DNA from: Microcebus murinus
Taxonomy: Eukaryota; Chordata; Mammalia; Primates; Cheirogaleidae
Assembly: GCF_040939455.1 (NCBI RefSeq)
Contig: NC_134115.1
Location: 29,414,727 to 29,478,726, forward strand
Length of the DNA stretch: 64,000 nucleotides
Reading direction: 5' to 3'
In this document: positions 46,730 to 58,471 of the stretch, piece by piece
Numbering within the stretch: position 1 is the first letter of the stretch
Layout: each line of letters opens with the position of its first letter
The notes under the pieces: generated by a model
What the model saw: only the letters and a program-made list of their open reading frames with translations
What the model was told of the DNA's origin: nothing
Database searches by the model: none
Program-made: the position numbers and the translations under genes

Positions 46730-46890
46730 TTCATTCCGGAATATTTAAGAAAAAAAGAAAAGCAGAAACAAGAAAAATAAATATTTCCTGTAATCCCACC
46801 AACTTGAATAACATTTTTTAAAATGTATAGCTTCTCATTTTTTTTCCTAGATGTATCTGTATTCACTTTTATTTATAAAAATAGAATTAC
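46730..46890 (-). mobile_element. Probable L1M 3' UTR fragment, antisense
   Basis: atttcctgtaatcccaccaa, cttctcatttttttcctaga and tttataaaaatagaattaca have the pattern of old L1 3' UTRs in this orientation. A comparable stretch lies at 54870-55200. Confidence 0.5.
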
Positions 46891-47268
46891 ATTGCATTTG
46901 CTGTTTGTGTCTCCCCCCGACACTGGCCAACTAACATTCATTTCTCTGCCTTCTGCTCTGCCAGCCAACCCTGACTTTGTTCAGATGTAGGACAGCCACA
47001 TGCCATGGGGAAGGCTGGGACCTTCTCCAGCCCGAGGGAATGAAACTTAATTGGTCTAGGCCATTCTTGATAATTCCTTTTGCCTTGTCAGTGGTTACCT
47101 TGGGAATAAGCATGTGACATTATTTTGACCAAAGAGACATGAAGGAAGTCTATAGGAAGCCTCTGGGGAAAGTTTCTTTGCTCTTAAAAAAATAACTGAC
47201 TTACAAAAAGCAAGTTCCCCTTTTCACATCTGGATATGGTTGTCTGTGTCTGAAACAATGGTGGTCAG

Positions 47269-47949
47269 TGTAGGGGAATGACATACATTTTCCTAGTTTA
47301 AGAATTAAAGTTAGTGAGTAATGTATATGTTCTGCCCAGAGTGTTTGAAAGTAATCTGTTCTGGACAAGGTCCTTGTGATAAACAAGGATGTTGCCTAGA
47401 GGCATAACAAAGGACCTGAGCTGCGAGTAGCAAGAGCGGCCCCGCCCCACGGCATTGGGGGTCTGGAGGCCACACGATAAACATATGGTTCCTGTGACTG
47501 CTGCGTACACCCCATAAGATGGCTGGTTAGTCAATGACGGGTAAGACCCCTCAAGGGAGGGGTGACCTAAGCCAGGCACAGCCGCCAGGGTTTAGCCGAA
47601 GATCTTAGGGGGTCACCCTAAGAAAAGCTGGGGATGAGAAATGTCCCCTGTGACTCTCCTTGCCCATCCTTGCTAATCTCTGTCCTTTATCTATGCCTAG
47701 AGCAACCACCTTGAGATTCTGAGTCAGGGGATGTCTGCTTCCCTAAGGCTATGCCAGAATTTATGGCCATTGCTGCAATGCCTGGGCGGTTACATACAAG
47801 GAACTAACTTTAATTTTTTAGAGTATAAAAATAAAACGGACCCGGTGTATTATTACTTGAGTCAACTGTTTGTATGTGTGTCTGTGTTTTTCTTTGTGTT
47901 CCCCACGTTTGTGTTCTGTGTGCTGTGTTCATCCTCCATCTTGTAAACA
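47269..47949 (+). mobile_element. Solo LTR of an endogenous retrovirus, possibly class II
   Basis: The block starts tgtaggggaatgacatac and ends catcttgtaaaca, so it has the TGT...ACA ends of a retroviral LTR and is about 680 bp long. A TATA-like gagtataaaaataaaacgga near 47821-47840 can serve as promoter and polyadenylation signal, followed by a T/GT-rich U5 (tgtgtctgtgtttttctttg). Flanks ggtcag and ggccac agree at 4 of 6 bases, as for an aged 6-bp duplication. No internal viral sequence is adjacent. The class II assignment rests on the ends and layout and is uncertain. I do not recognise the family. Confidence 0.6.
47821..47842 (+). promoter_or_regulatory. LTR TATA/poly-A signal region
   Basis: gagtataaaaataaaacgga combines a TATA-box form with an AATAAA-like signal, as is usual in some retroviral LTRs. 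It is predicted from sequence only. Confidence 0.45.
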
Positions 47950-48140
47950 GGCCACAACAAGCCAGCTTGAGAGGATGAGCTAACGTCAGAACCAGGACTG
48001 TTAAGCTTCTGAATTAACCAATCTTGCCACCATTCCAAAACTGGGCATCATGATGGGTGACAAGATAAATAGCTTTATTGTTTCTGCTGTTTAAAATGTT
48101 TCTATTACTTGCAGCCAGAAGCATCCTATCTAACAAAATT

Positions 48141-48719
48141 TCTCTTGTTGTTAGATACTCTTCTGCAACATTATTCTAGATGGGCTTATACTATTTTTTT
48201 TTTTTTTTACACTCATACCATTATTTGTGCAACCACTTCCCTGTTTTTGGACACTGAGTTCATTCCCATGCTCTTGCTGTTACAGCATTGGGAAAGTGGT
48301 GCACACACTTGCACTCGTTTTGTTATCTCCTTGGTTTAAATCCTGGGTTAAATGTGAACAATTTTAAGGCTTTTCCTATACATTACAAGTTGCCTGGGAG
48401 TCATTATTAATGTGTTTTGTACTAACCTTTGGAAATTCTTCACGTAAGGTCTAGCTTCTCCCTCTCTCTTTTTTATACAGTGATCTATCAATTGCTATGA
48501 GAAGAATCATTATCAAAAAATATTATTCTGCAAGTGTGGACTTATTTGGCCAAATGAGTTCCATTTACATAAAGTTATGTCTTATAATAACTTTATCACT
48601 TTATGTGCTTCAATCATATTACATTGAGTTCAAATTATTAGACTCTTACGATGTCACATCCCAGGGTCGTGTAAGGTCATATGTTTGGGCACCTGAGGAA
48701 CTTAAAAAAATCTTTAATA
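48141..48719. other. AT-rich, partly old L1-like
   Basis: A poly-T run is at about 48194-48208. The text cactgagttcattcccatgc to tgttacagcattgggaaagt at 48249-48299 distantly recalls antisense L1. The rest is not assigned. Confidence 0.35.
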
Positions 48720-48724
48720 AGGCA

Positions 48725-48900
48725 TGATTGATGTACAATAAACTGCATATACAAACATGAACAACTTGATAAGTTTTAATAATATATACACCCATGAAAC
48801 CATCCTTGCAATCAAGATAATAAGCATATTCATCTTCAAATTACAAGCCCCGATATCCTTAGTTGCCTGATGTCTAATGTACCATGTCTTGAAATCCATT
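48725..48900 (-). mobile_element. L1M 3' UTR fragment, antisense
   Basis: gattgatgtacaataaactg, acaacttgataagttttaat and acacccatgaaaccatcctt, then gcaatcaagataataagca, are the plus-strand complement of an L1M 3' UTR. Confidence 0.8.
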
Positions 48901-49001
48901 GTTTCGTATATTTTGTCTTTTTTTTACATTTTTTTTTGGCTGTCTCAGGTGGGGATAAAATCTATTCCCTCATACTCCATCTTGCAACAAAGAAGATATC
49001 T

Positions 49002-49576
49002 TCCACCTGGGGAGCTTTTAAAAATTAATCTCTAGGCTCCACCCAAGGCCAGATGAATTATAATATTTGGGAGAAGGCCTTGGGAACCATATTTATTTAT
49101 AGTTTTTATTAAAGTATAACTTATATGCGATAAAAGTCATCCTTTTTAGTATGTAGTTTTGTGAATTTTGTCACATGCAGACAGACATGTAACTATCACA
49201 ATCAATATAGAACAGCTCTATGCCTCTCTAAATTCTTCTATGCCCCTTTGTAGTCAACCTGTCCCCCTAGCCCTAGCTCCTGGCAACCATTGATCTGTTT
49301 TCTCTTCCCACAGTTTTGCTCTTTCAGAATGTCATACAAGTGAAATCATGCCATAGGTAGTTTTTTTATTTGGACTTTTTCACTTAGCATAATGCATTTG
49401 AGATTTATCAATTAAGCTGATACAGTATGTCGATAGTTCATTTATTTTTATTATTGAGTGTACATTCCACTGTGTGGATATGCCATAGTTTGTTTTGGAC
49501 TCTGAGTCCTAGCTAAAAGACATATGTTTAAAAAGCTCCCCAGCTGATTGTAATGACCTCCAGGGTTGAGAATCAT
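49002..49576 (+). mobile_element. MER5A-like hAT element split by an L1 fragment
   Basis: The left part (cacctggggagcttttaaaa, ctctaggctccacccaaggc) and the right part (aaaagctccccagctgattg, cagggttgagaatcattgga) are the two sides of a MER5A-type palindromic hAT element. The stretch 49083-49495 between them is L1 sequence. Confidence 0.65.
49083..49495 (-). mobile_element. L1M 3' UTR fragment, antisense, inside MER5A
   Basis: attaaagtataacttatatg, cacaatcaatatagaacagc, ctcctggcaaccattgatct and gtgtacattccactgtgtgg follow the order of an antisense old L1 3' end. It lies within the MER5A-like element. Confidence 0.75.
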
Positions 49577-49718
49577 TGGACTAGCTAGGTAAAACTGTAC
49601 AATAGCCCAATTAAGGTAAACATTGGGCCCCTTCCCTTGTTGCCCACATCCCCCTTCAAATCACGTTATCCTGTATCAGTTGCCTCCGCTGCCTTATCAA
49701 ATGACCCATGATCTAAAG
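49577..49718. other. Unassigned spacer with the left 8-bp target copy
   Basis: Non-repetitive sequence up to the left target-site copy atctaaag (49711-49718) of the hAT element that follows. Confidence 0.5.
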
Positions 49719-49939
49719 CAGGGGTCCTCAAACTTTGTAAACAGGGGCCAGTTCACTGTCCCTCAGACCGTTGGAGGGCCGTTGGAGAGTGCAGCCACAT
49801 TCCACACATGCGCACTGTGGGCCCAGGACGAGTAGGCTGCTAAGCAGGACAGGCAGCAGCAGCAAAAACACCTGGCGGGCAGGATCAATGTCCTCAGCGG
49901 GCCGCATGTGGCCCACTGGCCATAGTTTGAGGACCCCTG
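49719..49939 (-). mobile_element. hAT-type miniature element, copy 2, with perfect target duplication
   Basis: Ends caggggtcctcaaact and agtttgaggacccctg are perfect inverted repeats of 16 bp. The 8-bp sequence atctaaag stands directly on both sides (49711-49718, 49940-49947), the hallmark of hAT insertion. The 221-bp body has the same GC-rich core as copy 1 in reverse (actgtgggcccaggacgagt, ctgctaagcaggacaggcag), plus a small internal duplication of cgttggag. It is non-autonomous. Confidence 0.95.
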
Positions 49940-50154
49940 ATCTAAAGCATCCCCCAGATAACTCAGACTCTCCTTGTAACAGCCTCCCTCTCTGGGACAC
50001 TCATGCGGCCACCCCACGTGCCAGCCTCCTGTTGCTTATTTGCACTCATTCATCAAAACGCAGACCTCCCACATCCAGTTTCTCATAAAATTCCACTTGG
50101 ATTTCTAAGATGACAGCATTCAACTGGTAATTAATATTAATGCTTTAATGGTAT

Positions 50155-50480
50155 ATTAGGATTCTCTAGAGAAACAGAACTAATAGTGTGTGTACGTGCG
50201 TGTGTGTTTATTTATGACAGGAATTGATTCACACAATTATGAGGGCTGAAAAGACGTATGATCTGCCATTTGCAAGCTGGAGAACCGGCAAAGATGGGAG
50301 TGTAAATTCAGTCTGTGTCTGAAGGCCTGAGAGCCAGGAGCCCTGATGTCCAAACGCAGGACGAGATGGATGTCTCAGCTCAAGCAGAGAACAAATTTGC
50401 CTTGTCAAGAAGTTCCCAGAACTATTAGCCTAAGACACCTGAAATTGTCCTTGATTAAAAAGGGGACCTAATTCTGCTGG
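50155..50480 (+). mobile_element. Old interspersed repeat, family not named, copy A
   Basis: ttaggattctctagagaaac, ggaattgattcacacaatta, ccatttgcaagctggagaac, and gatggatgtctcagctcaag belong to the same common mammalian family as 59699-60205. I cannot give it a secure name; an old LINE or LTR is possible. A GT-rich patch lies at 50186-50208. Confidence 0.65.
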
Positions 50481-50689
50481 ATCCAGAATAACAACATCTA
50501 TGTTATTAATGAAACTACGATGACTGAGAATGTTTGTTTCTTCAGTTCTTTTGTCTTTCATTCTAGAATGTTTAGTCAAACTACCATGTTTAAAAACTCT
50601 TGAAATAATTCCTTTCTATATATTTATGCCTCCTACTTGATATATAGTTAAGGTTCATTTGTCTTATTTTGCCTTAGACTTATAGTGCT

Positions 50690-52040
<1,351 letters not shown>

Positions 52041-52499
52041 AAAGTAAAATCTGCATCTACATCTACATGTATCTATATCTAGAAGTAGCTACATCTTCTG
52101 ACTTAGTTGTTATTGATAGATAAACACACGCATAGAAAATGTATGGATCCATGCATGGACATGACAAACACCAGAGGCAAGATGGCTGTCATCGTAGAGA
52201 GAGGGGCGTATTTGTATTATTTTGTATACTTTTTGTCTGACTGAAATATTTCGTGATAAAAAAAGGAAACTGTTGCTTGAGCGCAATTCTGTTAATTGGC
52301 TGTGTGAGGCTGGGGATCCTGTGTAAATTTAACTTTCTGTTCTGTGTTTTAGTGATGGTTAACACCTCTCCTTCCTGCATCAGAGGAATTGCAGGTTCTT
52401 GTGAAGATCAAACAGCAAATACTTGTGAACACCTTTCTTAAACTGTAAAGAATGATATAGAAAAGTTATTAAAAAGTTATTAGAATTATCAGCTCACAA
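52041..52499. other. Unassigned sequence
   Basis: Short repeats of atctacat/atctatat occur at 52050-52095. No family or gene recognised. Confidence 0.35.
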
Positions 52500-52965
52500 G
52501 TTAAACAAGCCTCCTACTAAGAATGTGGTACCATTGACTGGTGATGTCTATTTCACTACCCTTTGAATCGGGGCTGGTCTTGTGATTTGCTTTGATTAAT
52601 AGAATATGGCAAAAATGACACAGCAAATTCCAGAGCAGAGACCTTGACAGTAATATAGCTTTGGCTGTAACACTCCTGGAATCCTGAGACCACCACCATA
52701 CTGTGAAGAAGCCTAGTCTAGCCCAGTATAGTCACATGAAGAGCCAAGAAGCCCAGCCACCGGCCAGAACCAAGGGCCAGACCTGAGTGAGGCCATCTTG
52801 GCCCCTCCCCACCCATCGCCCCTCCCACTGAATGCTGTAGACCAGCAGAAGAACTCCACAGTCAAGCCACAGAATCACAAGAAATGATAAGTCGGCATTG
52901 TTTTCAGGCTGCTACGATTTAGGCTGGCTTGTGTTGCAGCAAAGTCTACCTGACGTTGGAAGCCT
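52500..52965 (+). mobile_element. MLT1-like MaLR LTR
   Basis: ccctttgaatcggggctggt, cttgtgatttgctttgatta, gagaccaccaccatactgtg, gtcaagccacagaatcacaa and gaaatgataagtcggcattg, with an end near tgcagcaaagtctacctgac, follow the order of an MLT1-type LTR. Confidence 0.7.
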
Positions 52966-53229
52966 TTGAGAATTACACTGACCTATGTCTTGCAGTTTGA
53001 TATGATCTATTTTGTAGACCACAAGACACTGCTATTGCTATATTGTACTCTGTGTCAAGCAGTAAGTAAATATTAAGCACCTATTGTGTGTAGGTTACTG
53101 GCAAGGTGCTATGAAGACTACAAAAAGACACTGTTGGCAGCTTAGTTGTAGTGCTCAAAGGACCTGTAATCTCAGTAAGAAGATACAAACTATAGAAAGT
53201 TAAATAAGAATATACCAATTTGAAAATAC

Positions 53230-53410
53230 ATGCTAAACAGAGAAAAGCTAACATGTATGTTCTTACTATGTAGCTGAAACTATTGCTCAAGTCATCTGTT
53301 TCTCACAACAACCCTACGAGGTAAGTACAACAATTATGCCTATTTTACAGATAAGGAAACTGAGGACACTGCAGTTAAGTAAGTTGCCCAGAGTCACACA
53401 GCCTGGGGCC
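53230..53410 (-). mobile_element. MIR SINE, antisense
   Basis: tctcacaacaaccctacgag, gtaagtacaacaattatgcc, tattttacagataaggaaac and gttgcccagagtcacacagc are the MIR complement. The segment 53060-53110 has a related phrase (aagcacctattgtgtgtagg) and may be the outer part of another copy. Confidence 0.9.
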
Positions 53411-53439
53411 TTGGGGCCGGGTTGCAAAGCCCGAGTGCT

Positions 53440-53660
53440 ACTCAGAGCATATGCCCTGGACGGGATGAATGGGAGGGAGAGCTGGTGCTGGGTACAAGGA
53501 GGCAGATGCTCTGGGGGTGGGGAATGGCCAAGAAGACTCCTACCAGAGCTGAGACCACAGCCAGCCTTGGAGGGTGGACAGGAGTTGAGATGGAATTAAG
53601 GTGGGAGGGGGTTCTAGGCAGGGGGGCATGACATGAACACTGAGGGAAAGGTGGGGAAGA
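53440..53660 (-). mobile_element. Probable L2 3' fragment, antisense
   Basis: The purine-rich plus strand (ttggagggtggacaggagtt, gggttctaggcaggggggca, gacatgaacactgagggaaa) fits the complement of the L2 3' region in style and order. Diverged. Confidence 0.5.
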
Positions 53661-54869
53661 GGTGGGTCTTGGAGGACCCGTGAACAGCTGCACACAGCTG
53701 GGTTGGGACTGGCCTTCCTCCCACCCAGGCATGCTCCTCCTGACTGTCCCTGCTGGCTGCTGGGCTCTCATGAAGACCCCCTCTGCCTGACTGAAGGATA
53801 CCCGGGAGAGGACTGGGAGGAGCTTGGCAGCTGAGAGAGAGTGGCAGGCTCCCCAGTTGAGCTGTAAGACAGTGCCAGAAAACAGAGATGGGAGGGTCCC
53901 AAGGGCCACTTGAGCTTCCTCCCACTGGCTTGGTGGAGGGAGCAGGGACCTGGCAGGAGCTGTCTTCCAACTGCCCTGGGAACCCCATGTCCACCTGCCA
54001 GGACAGCACAGAGGCCAGGCACAGTCGTGTGGCTGAGGAGAAGAAAAGCAGAGTGCAGGTTGCCAAGCCCTGGGGACAGCCCCATTTGCATCAGGGCCCT
54101 GTACTCCGAGCCCTGAGTGTGATGGTACAAACCTCATCTATGACTTTCCAGGGAATGGTGTGCTCAGATATGCCATGGAAATTCTCATTCCTCAATAATC
54201 TCTCAATCTTAATGGAACGTGTTAGTGTGAGGCCAAGTCTTGTTTATTATATGCATTTTTGGCCAAACTATGTCACTTGGCCTAATAAATGCTCACTGTA
54301 CTGGTGGGGCAGGGCTGGAAGCTGAGAACTCAAGTGGCATCATGGGAAAAGCAGGGAGCCCAAAGAGATACCTTCTGGCTTCATTCCTCCCTCTGAGTGA
54401 AGAAGCACTGGACACAGCCTTAAAGGATGGAGAAGATATTGGCGGGCAGGACCAGAAGGGGAAGGTATGCCCGGTGGTGGGGTAAACTGAGCTGAGGCCT
54501 GGGGCCTACCAGGTGCAGAGGATGATTGGAGAAGGGGGAAAGTCTAGGCAGGTTAAGAATAGGAAATAGAGTAACATGGGACAGAGAAGAGGATGAGTGT
54601 GGTGTTACGGGGAAGGCCCACCCAGACCAGGGACAGTTTGGTGACGTGGCATTTCATGCTGAACGCAAGGAGAAGAAGTTCAACATCAGGTGAAAGTAGC
54701 AATTCTACCTGGCCAGTTCTTTACTCAGCCTTGTGGATCTAGGTTAAGGACAGATGGATGGAAATTGTATCATTAGGGGAATATAGTGTTTAAAAGGATC
54801 AGAAGGCTCTACCTGAACAAATCCATGAAATGCACAAGAAATAAAATGCATATTTTGGTAAACTTAAAA
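53661..54869. other. Unassigned, purine/GC-rich sequence with overlapping open frames
   Basis: Frames up to 231 codons on the minus strand (53442-54137), 145 codons plus (53888-54325) and others overlap in several frames. None has a domain I recognise; low stop density here comes from base composition. Part of 54490-54720 may be further decayed L2. Confidence 0.35.
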
Positions 54870-55200
54870 AAAATTACAAATGTAATATGGTTGGGCAGAA
54901 AAATGTGAACATGCATATAAGCAAAAAGGAGCATAAAAGAGATATCACTTATAATTCTACCATCCAGAAATAACCATTTTGGGATACATCCTTCAGACTT
55001 TCCAATGTATGCTTATAAGTATATGTTCTAAGACATAAATGGACTCATACTGCTTTAAAACCTATGTTTAAAAAAATTTATATATAGCGTCTATTCTTCC
55101 ATATCAATAAATATACTCCTCAGGATCATTTTAAATGACTGCTTATTATTCCATGTTGAAGAACATCTTGAACCTTCTCCAATCGCCCACTACTATTTGC
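54870..55200 (-). mobile_element. L1M 3' UTR fragment, antisense
   Basis: atcacttataattctaccat, ccagaaataaccattttggg, cttcagactttccaatgtat and gcttattattccatgttgaa follow the pattern of antisense L1M 3' UTR. Confidence 0.7.
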
Positions 55201-55805
55201 ATAAAACATTAAGTGTATTCCTTCAAGGGCTATGTTCTTAGTCACAAAAAGAGGGTACTTGAAAAATAAATCCCAGAGTAATCATTCTTGTCATTATGTG
55301 AATAACTACAGAGAGCTGTCTTCGTGCACACTCTGAAGGAGTGTCCTGCAGTCTTCCAAAAGAGTCTTTAGGTGGTGCTGTTAGATGGTCCAGTTCCTTC
55401 AGGACAGGGTGGCTTGTTCGGAGAGTGCGTGGGCTACTTTCACCAGGACCTGGTCCTCCTGTTGTCTGTCTATTTATTCTATCGTAACTCTAACTCCCTC
55501 AAAAAGAAATGCCAAGAATCAGATCTTTAGAAGTTGTTTGTGATCAACATGCACTCTTGAAACAGGGCATGTTTTAATGAGTTTAATATATCCTCCAAAA
55601 TCATATGAATAGACTGAGCAGAAGAAAATGCCTTTTTTGCCAGGTGAGCTGCACGTGAGGCATCCCACAGTTACCTGATGAGATGGAAATGCTGGGCTGA
55701 AGTGTGCCCCTGCGGTTTGCAGAGCATGGTGTTCACTGCACCAGCCAGGCACTATAAAGCATGCCTCTTAGATGAAAGCATCCTTAAAATGATGACACTG
55801 TAAAC
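55201..55805. other. Unassigned sequence
   Basis: No named repeat. The stretch 55300-55760 looks unique. It ends in the flank of the hAT element. Confidence 0.35.
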
Positions 55806-55996
55806 CAGGCGTCCTCAAACTACGGCCTGTGGGCCACATGCGGGTGTTTTTTGCCCGTTTGTCTTTTTACTTCAAAATAAGATATGTGCAGTGTGCATAA
55901 GAATTTGTTCATAGTTTTTTTAAACTATAGTCCGGCCCTCCAACAATCTGAGGGACAGTGAACTGGCCCCCTGTTTAAAAAGTTTGAGGACCCCTG
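55806..55996 (+). mobile_element. hAT-type miniature element, copy 3, AT-rich core
   Basis: Ends caggcgtcctcaaacta and agtttgaggacccctg, subterminal parts (ctgagggacagtgaactggc) shared with copies 1 and 2. The core differs: it is AT-rich (acttcaaaataagatatgtg, cagtgtgcataagaatttgt). Flanks tgtaaac and cgtaaac share gtaaac and are the likely worn target duplication. It is non-autonomous, 191 bp. Confidence 0.93.
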
Positions 55997-56042
55997 CGTA
56001 AACAAATTTGAATCCTACAGAATGAAGCATAAGGACCTCACT

Positions 56043-56062
56043 GCCTCCCTCTAGTGGTCATG
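56043..56062 (-). promoter_or_regulatory. CTCF-like motif, minus orientation
   Basis: The minus strand reads atgaccactagagggaggca, close to the CTCF core (C-C-A-C-T-A-G-A-G-G-G). It begins 47 bp after the hAT element, outside it. Motif evidence only. Confidence 0.45.
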
Positions 56063-56815
56063 ACATGTTTAACCAGATCTCTCAACAGCTGTTTAGGTTC
56101 TGTCCTGGGCATTCCAGTGCCTTCTTGCAGAGGGAGGGGGGAGGCCTCTACATTCCTGAGATGGCAGACAGGCTGCAGAGAAGCCAGTAGACCAGAAAAG
56201 ACAAGAGACCTGCCTTAAGGGTTGGGACGTGTGGATTACCTTTACCCTCAAATAATTCCTAAAAGCAGAATTGAATCAATTCTCATTCATTTAGGATGAT
56301 TGAATTGTATGTCTTTTTTTTTTTTTAAATTCAGTCATTTTTTATTATTTGCATTCTTAAGTATGGCATATTTTTCTTGCTTCTTAGAAGTATTATCTTT
56401 AATTTGCCATGACATCTGTAATTTTTAATTTTGTTAAAATTAATCTGGTTCTTAACTACCATAACTAGGAAATACAAACATATTTTAAACAGCAATGTAA
56501 TTTTGTGGTTCTTTTAGAGAGAAACCCAAGATATAACCTGGATAATCTCATTATTGCTCATAAGATCTTAGTGAAATAGAAGATCATAGGGAAATTGTAT
56601 CCGGTTACATCGGAACATCCTCTCCAAGCTAGCTATTTTAAGAAGTACAGTATTGCCTCACTTGTGAGACATGACCTGTGGATGAAGGGACAGCCCCAGA
56701 GAGCTGACGGTGTGACCCTTGAACCACTAAAACATTTATTGGGTTTTACGGATAAAGATAGTGAACCAAGGCTTGGGCTTGCTCCACCATCTGTATCTGG
56801 TTCCAAAGCTGGTTC
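56063..56815. other. Unassigned sequence
   Basis: A T run is at 56314-56325. No family or gene recognised. Confidence 0.35.
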
Positions 56816-56819
56816 TGTC

Positions 56820-57005
56820 ATATGCAAGAAGTGTTGCAGACAGGCACCTGAGTCAACATCCCAAACCTTGCTTTCTTGTCCTATAAAATGAGGATCCCGT
56901 AGTTCCTGCCTTGTAGGTTATTGTGAGGCTTAAAGGCGATTAGGTGAGGTGTTTGGCTCAGTGCTCAGCTCACTGTGCTCAGCAAATATTAACCATTACT
57001 ATTTA
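56820..57005 (+). mobile_element. MIR SINE
   Basis: ccttgctttcttgtcctata, ttgtaggttattgtgaggct and gtgctcagcaaatattaacc follow the 3' half of MIR in sense orientation. Confidence 0.75.
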
Positions 57006-57600
57006 ACCATGATGATGAACATTTTTAAAGGGTCCATCACATTCTTTGCTGCCTTCTTATACAGAGTACAACGACTGACATTAACCATTGTCTTGGAAGA
57101 CTCAGATGCTTCCTTTTAAAAATCAACTCTGGTCCCATAAACAAGAATAACCAAATGCTGAGAAACTGCTGAGCTCTGAGCACGGTTTTCATACTCTTTT
57201 CCACTACGGAGCTGAGGGCCTGTATATGAACTGCCTGCAGCCTGCAATGCTGTTTTCTGAGTTCTCATTTCTTTTTCTGTTTTCACCTCTTCCCTGGCTA
57301 TCTTGCTGTCTGTCTCCTGACCCCTCCCTTCTTCCTAACCTGCTGTGGGATCAGAAGTAAGGTAACACGGCTTGTTATAATTCAGCTTCATCAACAGAGT
57401 CGCTAGACGCCAGTAAACAACTGTTCTCCTCTTTGCAAACTACATAACCTCCCCTCTAATTACACGTATGCCTTTTAGTGCCTCGGGGACCCACACCCAG
57501 TGAGTAGGAAAGACCTAAAAGAATGAAGATGTTATACGAAATTTCTCTAGGATGGGCAGCTGGTCTTGCGAGCTGGGAGCTTTGGAAACTGCGCTGATTT
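57006..57600. other. Unassigned sequence
   Basis: No repeat family recognised. It leads into the CpG-rich segment. Confidence 0.35.
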
Positions 57601-57613
57601 AATCCTTGCCTCC

Positions 57614-57641
57614 TTGGGTGGGGTGGGGGTGGGGGCCTGGG
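57614..57641 (+). other. Strong G-quadruplex motif
   Basis: gggtggggtgggggtggggg has four G tracts with single-base T loops, one of the most stable quadruplex patterns, followed by another GGG a few bases on. It stands 20 bp before the CTCF-like motif. Confidence 0.85.
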
Positions 57642-57661
57642 ATCTGCGCCCTGGGCTGGAG

Positions 57662-57681
57662 GTGCTGCCCCCTAGTGGCGG
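57662..57681 (-). promoter_or_regulatory. Strong CTCF-like motif, minus orientation
   Basis: The minus strand reads ccgccactagggggcagcac, matching the CTCF core (C-C-A-C-T-A-G-G-G-G-G-C-A-G) at essentially every strong position. It lies in the CpG-rich segment. This is the best such site in the window. Confidence 0.65.
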
Positions 57682-57897
57682 GGAGAGCCGCGTGACGCAC
57701 AGGGCCGGACCGCGGCTTGAGAGAACAGTTCTGCAGGTCGGGGTGCACAAGACCCCAGCAGATCTTGCCCCCAGGGAGCCCGAGAGGAGAACCGGAGCCA
57801 GAGTCAAAGTGGGAACAAAGACCGCAGCGAGGAAGAGCAAGGTGATCCAGGACAAGGGCGGTGGGTGCCAAGTAGCTAGATAAAATGGCCCTATTTT

Positions 57898-58290
57898 GTT
57901 TTCCTGATAAGCTCTTTATTTGTTTACTTTTGGCAAATACAAAATTGTATGTATTTAGAGTGTACGACATGATGTTTTGTTACGTGTGTCTACTGTGGCC
58001 TGATTAAATCAAGCTAATTAACAGATACATCACCTCATACACTTATTTTTGTTGTTGTGAGAACATTTAAAATCCACTTCTCTTAGTGATGTTTCAAATA
58101 TACAACCCACTGTTATTAGCTATATTCGCTGTGCTGTACAATAGAGCTCCATAAGTTATTCCTCGTGTCTGGCTGAAACTTTGTACCCCAGTATCTTTCC
58201 GTCTCCCCTCCTCACTCACCTTCGCCTCTGCCTACCACCATTTTACTCTCTGCTTCCATGAGTTTGGCTTTTTTAGATCCCACATACAGG
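57898..58290 (-). mobile_element. L1MA/L1PB-type 3' UTR, antisense
   Basis: gtacgacatgatgttttgtt, taaatcaagctaattaacag, atacatcacctcatacactt, gctgtgctgtacaatagagc and actctctgcttccatgagtt follow the complement of an L1MA-type 3' UTR in order. Confidence 0.88.
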
Positions 58291-58471
58291 TGAGCTCAAG
58301 AGTGGTCATATTTTAATGTGGTGCTAGTTTTGTTGCATGGTAATAATAGGCCTTATGACCTCAATGACTTGGCCAGAGACAGTGGGAGGGGGATATTTGT
58401 AACAGAAAATGTCCATAGACAAAGAGATGTTGTGTTTCTCAAGGGGGTTATCTTCAAATGGTGCTCTCCAA

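Larger units (their letters stand above)
46925..48140 (+). mobile_element. MLT1-like MaLR LTR, split by a younger solo LTR
   Basis: Left part: ccttgggaataagcatgtga, gaccaaagagacatgaagga, aagtttctttgctcttaaaa and catctggatatggttgtctg. Right part: caacaagccagcttgagagg, ctgaattaaccaatcttgcc, and ttacttgcagccagaagcat. They are the two halves of one old MaLR-type LTR, with the solo LTR at 47269-47949 between them. The start of the left half is uncertain. Confidence 0.6.
57601..57860. promoter_or_regulatory. Small CpG-rich segment with quadruplex and CTCF-like motifs
   Basis: About 14 CpG dinucleotides fall within roughly 220 bp (57641-57860), against near absence in the flanks, and GC content is visibly higher. 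It is not an Alu, which are the other CpG-rich spots here. It could be an insulator, enhancer or a minor promoter with a non-coding first exon; no exon or TATA box is evident. A 105-codon plus frame (57566-57883) crosses it without any known domain. Confidence 0.45.

Noticed and set aside
53442..54137. Longest open frame of the window, 231 codons on the minus strand
   Set aside because: It overlaps several other long frames on both strands, starts within a probable L2 fragment, and has no domain I know. The plus strand is purine-rich, which keeps stops rare. No splice or promoter context was seen.
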